DNA of 64,000 bases. Source: Adiantum capillus-veneris. Lineage: Eukaryota; Streptophyta; Polypodiopsida; Polypodiales; Pteridaceae. The notes under the pieces are model-generated. The model was not told where the DNA came from. It did no database searches and saw only the letters and a list, made by a program, of their open reading frames with translations. The stretch is taken from contig CM043962.1 in NCBI GenBank assembly GCA_014529385.2, positions 46,357,098 through 46,421,097 of the forward strand. Direction: 5' to 3'. Position 1 is the stretch's first letter. Every line of letters begins with the position of its first letter. This document shows positions 60,560-64,000 of this stretch, one piece after another. A program made the translations under genes and the position numbers.

Positions 60560-62489
60560 AGAGAGAGAAGGGGGTGTCATCGAAAGACCCGATTGACTTA
60601 TGGGACCCAATTAGTAAATCTTGCGTTGAGTTCAATCTACATAGTATGATGCCACATGACCTATCACAAAAGAGGACACAACTCAATCAACACATAATTC
60701 TTTAAGTAAAGATCCGCTAGATTTGTATGGCCCTCTCTTGAAGAAACACAATGGCCTACTTAATATCTTTTAATGTTTTAATGGCTTCAAAAAAAAATTA
60801 AGCATCATCTGCAAAGTGCAAGGAAACTCTACAAAGAAGAAGATGCAAAAGGAAAGGTAAGAAGGAAAAAAATATGGATGTATCAATGCACATTGCACAC
60901 TAGATCCTCTTTAAATGGACACTAAAACTCTTTTGACTTTCCATTTTCATGGGGCTTTTCATTTCTTAGATTCACCCTTTACTTATGTACTTGAGATTTT
61001 TTTGAAAGGATTTTTATTTTTTCTTGGATTGGGGGACCTTTTTGTTATGAGATTGGACACCTTCCTATTGTATGTGGTTAACTGTAATTGGAAAAGTTGG
61101 TTTAATGGTTAATTATGTGTTGTTTATTTGATTTCACTAACAATGAGTACATGATGATTTGTAAATTGGAATTTTGGAAGTTGATGAGGAGACGTCGGTA
61201 AATAATAATCATCTCAATCATTTTATTCTTGCACAATATTTTAGACCTTTTATCAGTAAGTCACTATGATTGCTTTGTAAATAAAACAGTGAAAACTCAC
61301 CCTAAAAGGGTCATGCAATAAGTAATATGTTCCACTCATAACTAAAGTGGGACTAACGCGGGGCCTCCAATTTTTTGACACCAAGAATAATATCAAATAT
61401 CAAATACCAAACTCTACAAGAGGTGCTTTGGAGTTTGGAGCTGCAATCTTTCGGTCTTTCTTGTGTAGGTATCCTAAATTTTTCCTTCCCTCTCTTGTAT
61501 GTTATGCCGTGTTACTCTGTGCACTCCATGATTATGCCTACATTTGTTTGCAGGTCGTCGCGACGTCCATAGCATAGCTCTCAAGCATCAACATATTTAT
61601 TAATACAAGGGAAGCGACCAGGATGAGGCATGGAAACTCACTAGGGTGTCAATCTTAATGAAGTGAACTCGATGAGATGCATCTACTAACTCTACAAGCA
61701 AATCAAACGTATTATCGCCAAGTAATTTGACTATGTCTTTCTACACAGCTCTAGAGTCATCACGTCCGTTTACTATGCAAATCTATTCTGAATCGTACGA
61801 AACTTGAAGGGAAGCTACAAGGGATTATCAGGATCGTATCCTATCACTGTCACAACATTCTGGAGAGGTACAAAGATCGCGATCGTTCGTCTCAAAGTCA
61901 ACAAAAACAACGAACATGTGATCCTAATGAGTCATTTTAGGGTCTCTAAAGTCTCTCTTAGGGTCAAAACAACATAAAATATGTATATAGACACTCAAAA
62001 CAACGATTTAAGATCTCAAACTCGTAGTTAAAAACCTACACCGAATCTTGAATGATTACACTTGAATGGAAGAGCAAGGTAAGAGGAACACAATGCAATA
62101 AACGAATCTGAATTCGGATTACCGTAGCCACAATGGCGAAGATTACAAGTTGGAGCAAGAAGGAGCTCTCAAACGTACGCTGTCTTCTCAGTTTTCCATT
62201 AAAAAGATGACGTTCAAACTTACAAAAAATGACCTTTATAGTTTAGGTCTTTACAAATGGCTTGTCTGACCAAAAGCTCCTAAACTTTTAACTGGCTCTC
62301 TAATATACAATTGCTCCCACAAGAATAATCATAAATCCTTGACAAGTTCTCGGCTTAGAGATGCTCTCTTACAAAAGAATTTTACAAAGGTTTCTCATAA
62401 AAATATGACCCTTCTTTGGAAACGGCCGCATGTTGCTTCGTCCTCCAAACACTTCCCCCTTCCTTATCCTTGCACGTTCTCGTGCATGT
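60559..62489. other. No recognised gene
   Basis: About 1.9 kb of AT-rich sequence with scattered short frames. I see no splice-bounded exon, repeat or transposon end that I can support. Confidence 0.45.
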
Positions 62490-64000
62490 TCAGTGCTTTG
62501 GCCGTTGATGTGGCTCCAATGAAGCAAGTGTTGCAGAAAAGCTTCTTGTTCGAAGGACAGCTTCCGGGGCTTCTTGATGCTGTCTGAAAGGATTTTCACT
62601 CAATGTGTGTTGGTATACAACGTATCGTGCCTTGAGGTCCTTTGCCATAGGATGGAAAATCCTTGAGTCGATTTCGAAGAACCCTATGAGACGAAGGCCT
62701 CTTCGAATGTCTGCAAGTAGTGTGAATGCAGGTATATTAGCGTGGAGTACATTGCCATCAAAATGTATCGTGGCGGCGAATCCTGGAGATTCCAGTAGAT
62801 CCCTCTTTGCCCTTCCAAGAACAGATTCCACGGATGATCGTCGCCTTCAGTGTCTTTAAACACCTGGATGCAGGTGATGATCATCCGGGCTATCTTTACT
62901 AGCATTTGGCAAGCCACGTTGGGGACATCTCGCACCAAGGCGACTGTCGAATTCAATGTGTTGACCACATAGGCTACTGTAGGAGGTTGCTACGTTGTCA
63001 AGACTGGGTAGTTCAGCTTTTGCTGCCTTGAGCCTTTCCATGTGGCAAAATCCCTCCATGTGCGTCTTCTAGGGACTGGGCAAAAAGTAGGATCTATTTG
63101 TACATGCTGAGGAGCGTTGTGGTAGTTAGTTAGATTCTGTGGCCGTTTGTCCAACCACTTCTGCCTCCACTTTGGATGGTCGTCGACAAGCATTTGGGCT
63201 TCTTCCGCTGTCAGTACAATGCCTTCGTAACCCCCATCTTTGTTTCGTGGCAGGGCTGGCCGCATCTTTTCCTTCCACAGAATTGCTTCATGGCATAACA
63301 GAGGAAATGGTAGGTACTCATGGCCAAACCCTTCCACCTGCTCTTCTGACTGTAAGTAGGCCGGGGCCGCTGACTCCATTATCTTCTTTTTATAGAGCTT
63401 GTAATCCTTTGCTGGTCCCTCTGGCATGTCCTTAATGCTCTCAGTGAGCTTATCTCTAATATCCAGATCTGGCTCTGCAAATTCGTGCTCTTGTTCCCCT
63501 TGGTGTGATGTTTCAGGCAAATCAGGCACTTGTTGTCTGGGCAGCAATTGCGGTTGACTCTGGGCTTTGTCTGCTCTGATTTGTTGTTGAAAAATCAGAT
63601 CTTCGTTTTCCTTTAGCAATGTGTCACCGATCTGCTTCCGAGTCTTTAATTCGGCGCTTGCTTGTGCTAGTTGTTGCTCCAGTTCTTTGATCTTTTGCTC
63701 ATTTGCCGCCGTTTGGGCCATCATTCCTGATAAGAGCAGTTGTCTTTGAAGCTTTTCTTGCTCTAGCTCCGATTTCAGTGCCGCTATGGTGTTTACTACT
63801 ATGGCATTGTCCGATGTGGAGACCAATGCTCCAGCAGGTTCCTGGTTTGCCATCAAGGTTGTCAGAGTGCTTTTGACAGTGTTGTACGAACTATTAACTC
63901 CCTGAAACCTTGCGCTCTCGTAAGCAAGCTACTCCGTTGCTTTCTGTACTCTTGCCGTCAATTCTTGGCATTCTTTTTCTTTGGCTGTCAAATCTATCCT
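62490..64000 (-). pseudogene. Decayed coiled-coil gene running off the right edge
   Basis: I do not recognise the family. From the right edge leftward the frame reads DLTAKEKECQELTARVQKATE, a TAG near 63930, then continues to 62990 through a long Glu/Gln/Leu heptad region (LKSELEQEKLQRQLLLSG, QKIKELEQQLAQ). After that come GEQEHEFAEPDLDIRDKL, a WKEKMRPALP segment and CPVPRRRTW. After a TAG at 62992-62990 the same frame continues (VVNTLNSTVAL, IARMIITCIQVF). Sense then passes to another frame near 62832 (FAATIHFDGNVLHANIPAF, RRGLRLIGFFEID). Two nonsense codons and one frameshift in 1.5 kb indicate a pseudogene or transposon remnant. The long continuous 288-codon stretch suggests it decayed recently. 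Confidence 0.6.

Overview
The window looks like nuclear DNA of a land plant with a repeat-rich genome. The evidence is one intact intron-containing calcium-dependent protein kinase (CDPK) gene with canonical GT-AG introns, plant-type Ty3/gypsy LTR retrotransposons primed by a tRNA-Asp-like sequence, a chromodomain Ty3 element, a LINE, and many (GA)n/(CA)n microsatellites. I cannot name the species. A seed-free plant such as a fern is possible but is only a guess. I saw no bacterial operons, CRISPR arrays, rRNA or tRNA genes.

Layout. Positions 1-8,990 hold low-density sequence: a putative broken two-exon gene on the minus strand whose intron carries an unusual AAGTGCTT-based repeat, a gag-like fragment, and several simple repeats. 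Positions 8,990-35,828 are one nested retrotransposon pair. Element A is on the plus strand, 8,995-35,823, with LTRs at both ends and a CACCT target-site duplication. It is split near its 3' end by element B, on the minus strand, 20,192-33,616, with a GCTAG target-site duplication. A and B belong to the same Athila/Tat-like family of about 13.4 kb. A is old and full of stops. B is young and keeps one nearly continuous gag-pol frame broken by four in-frame stops.

Positions 35,829-46,990 hold decayed coding debris, a decayed minus-strand chromodomain Ty3/gypsy element (C, about 37,618-42,689), and a 261-bp tandem duplication. Positions 46,990-53,754 are a decayed minus-strand LINE (ORF1, endonuclease, RT, C-terminal zinc finger) interrupted by about 2.3 kb of unrelated DNA. 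A GC-rich foldback lies at 55,072-55,210. The CDPK gene follows on the minus strand (eight coding exons, 60,080 to 55,737, 496 codons). A decayed coiled-coil gene runs off the right edge.

The most interesting system is the A/B family. Its polyprotein has an ordinary retropepsin position before RT, but with a D-G-G motif. It then has a second retropepsin-like domain with a canonical D-T-G motif after integrase, followed by four W-[VIA]-P-[KR] motifs. Just after the pol stop both copies carry an internal polypurine tract and TATA box that resemble the terminal PPT/LTR start, followed by a separate ORF of about 140 codons (ORF3). This suggests a composite element in which a relict LTR drives ORF3. 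The nesting also gives an internal clock, because A must predate B.
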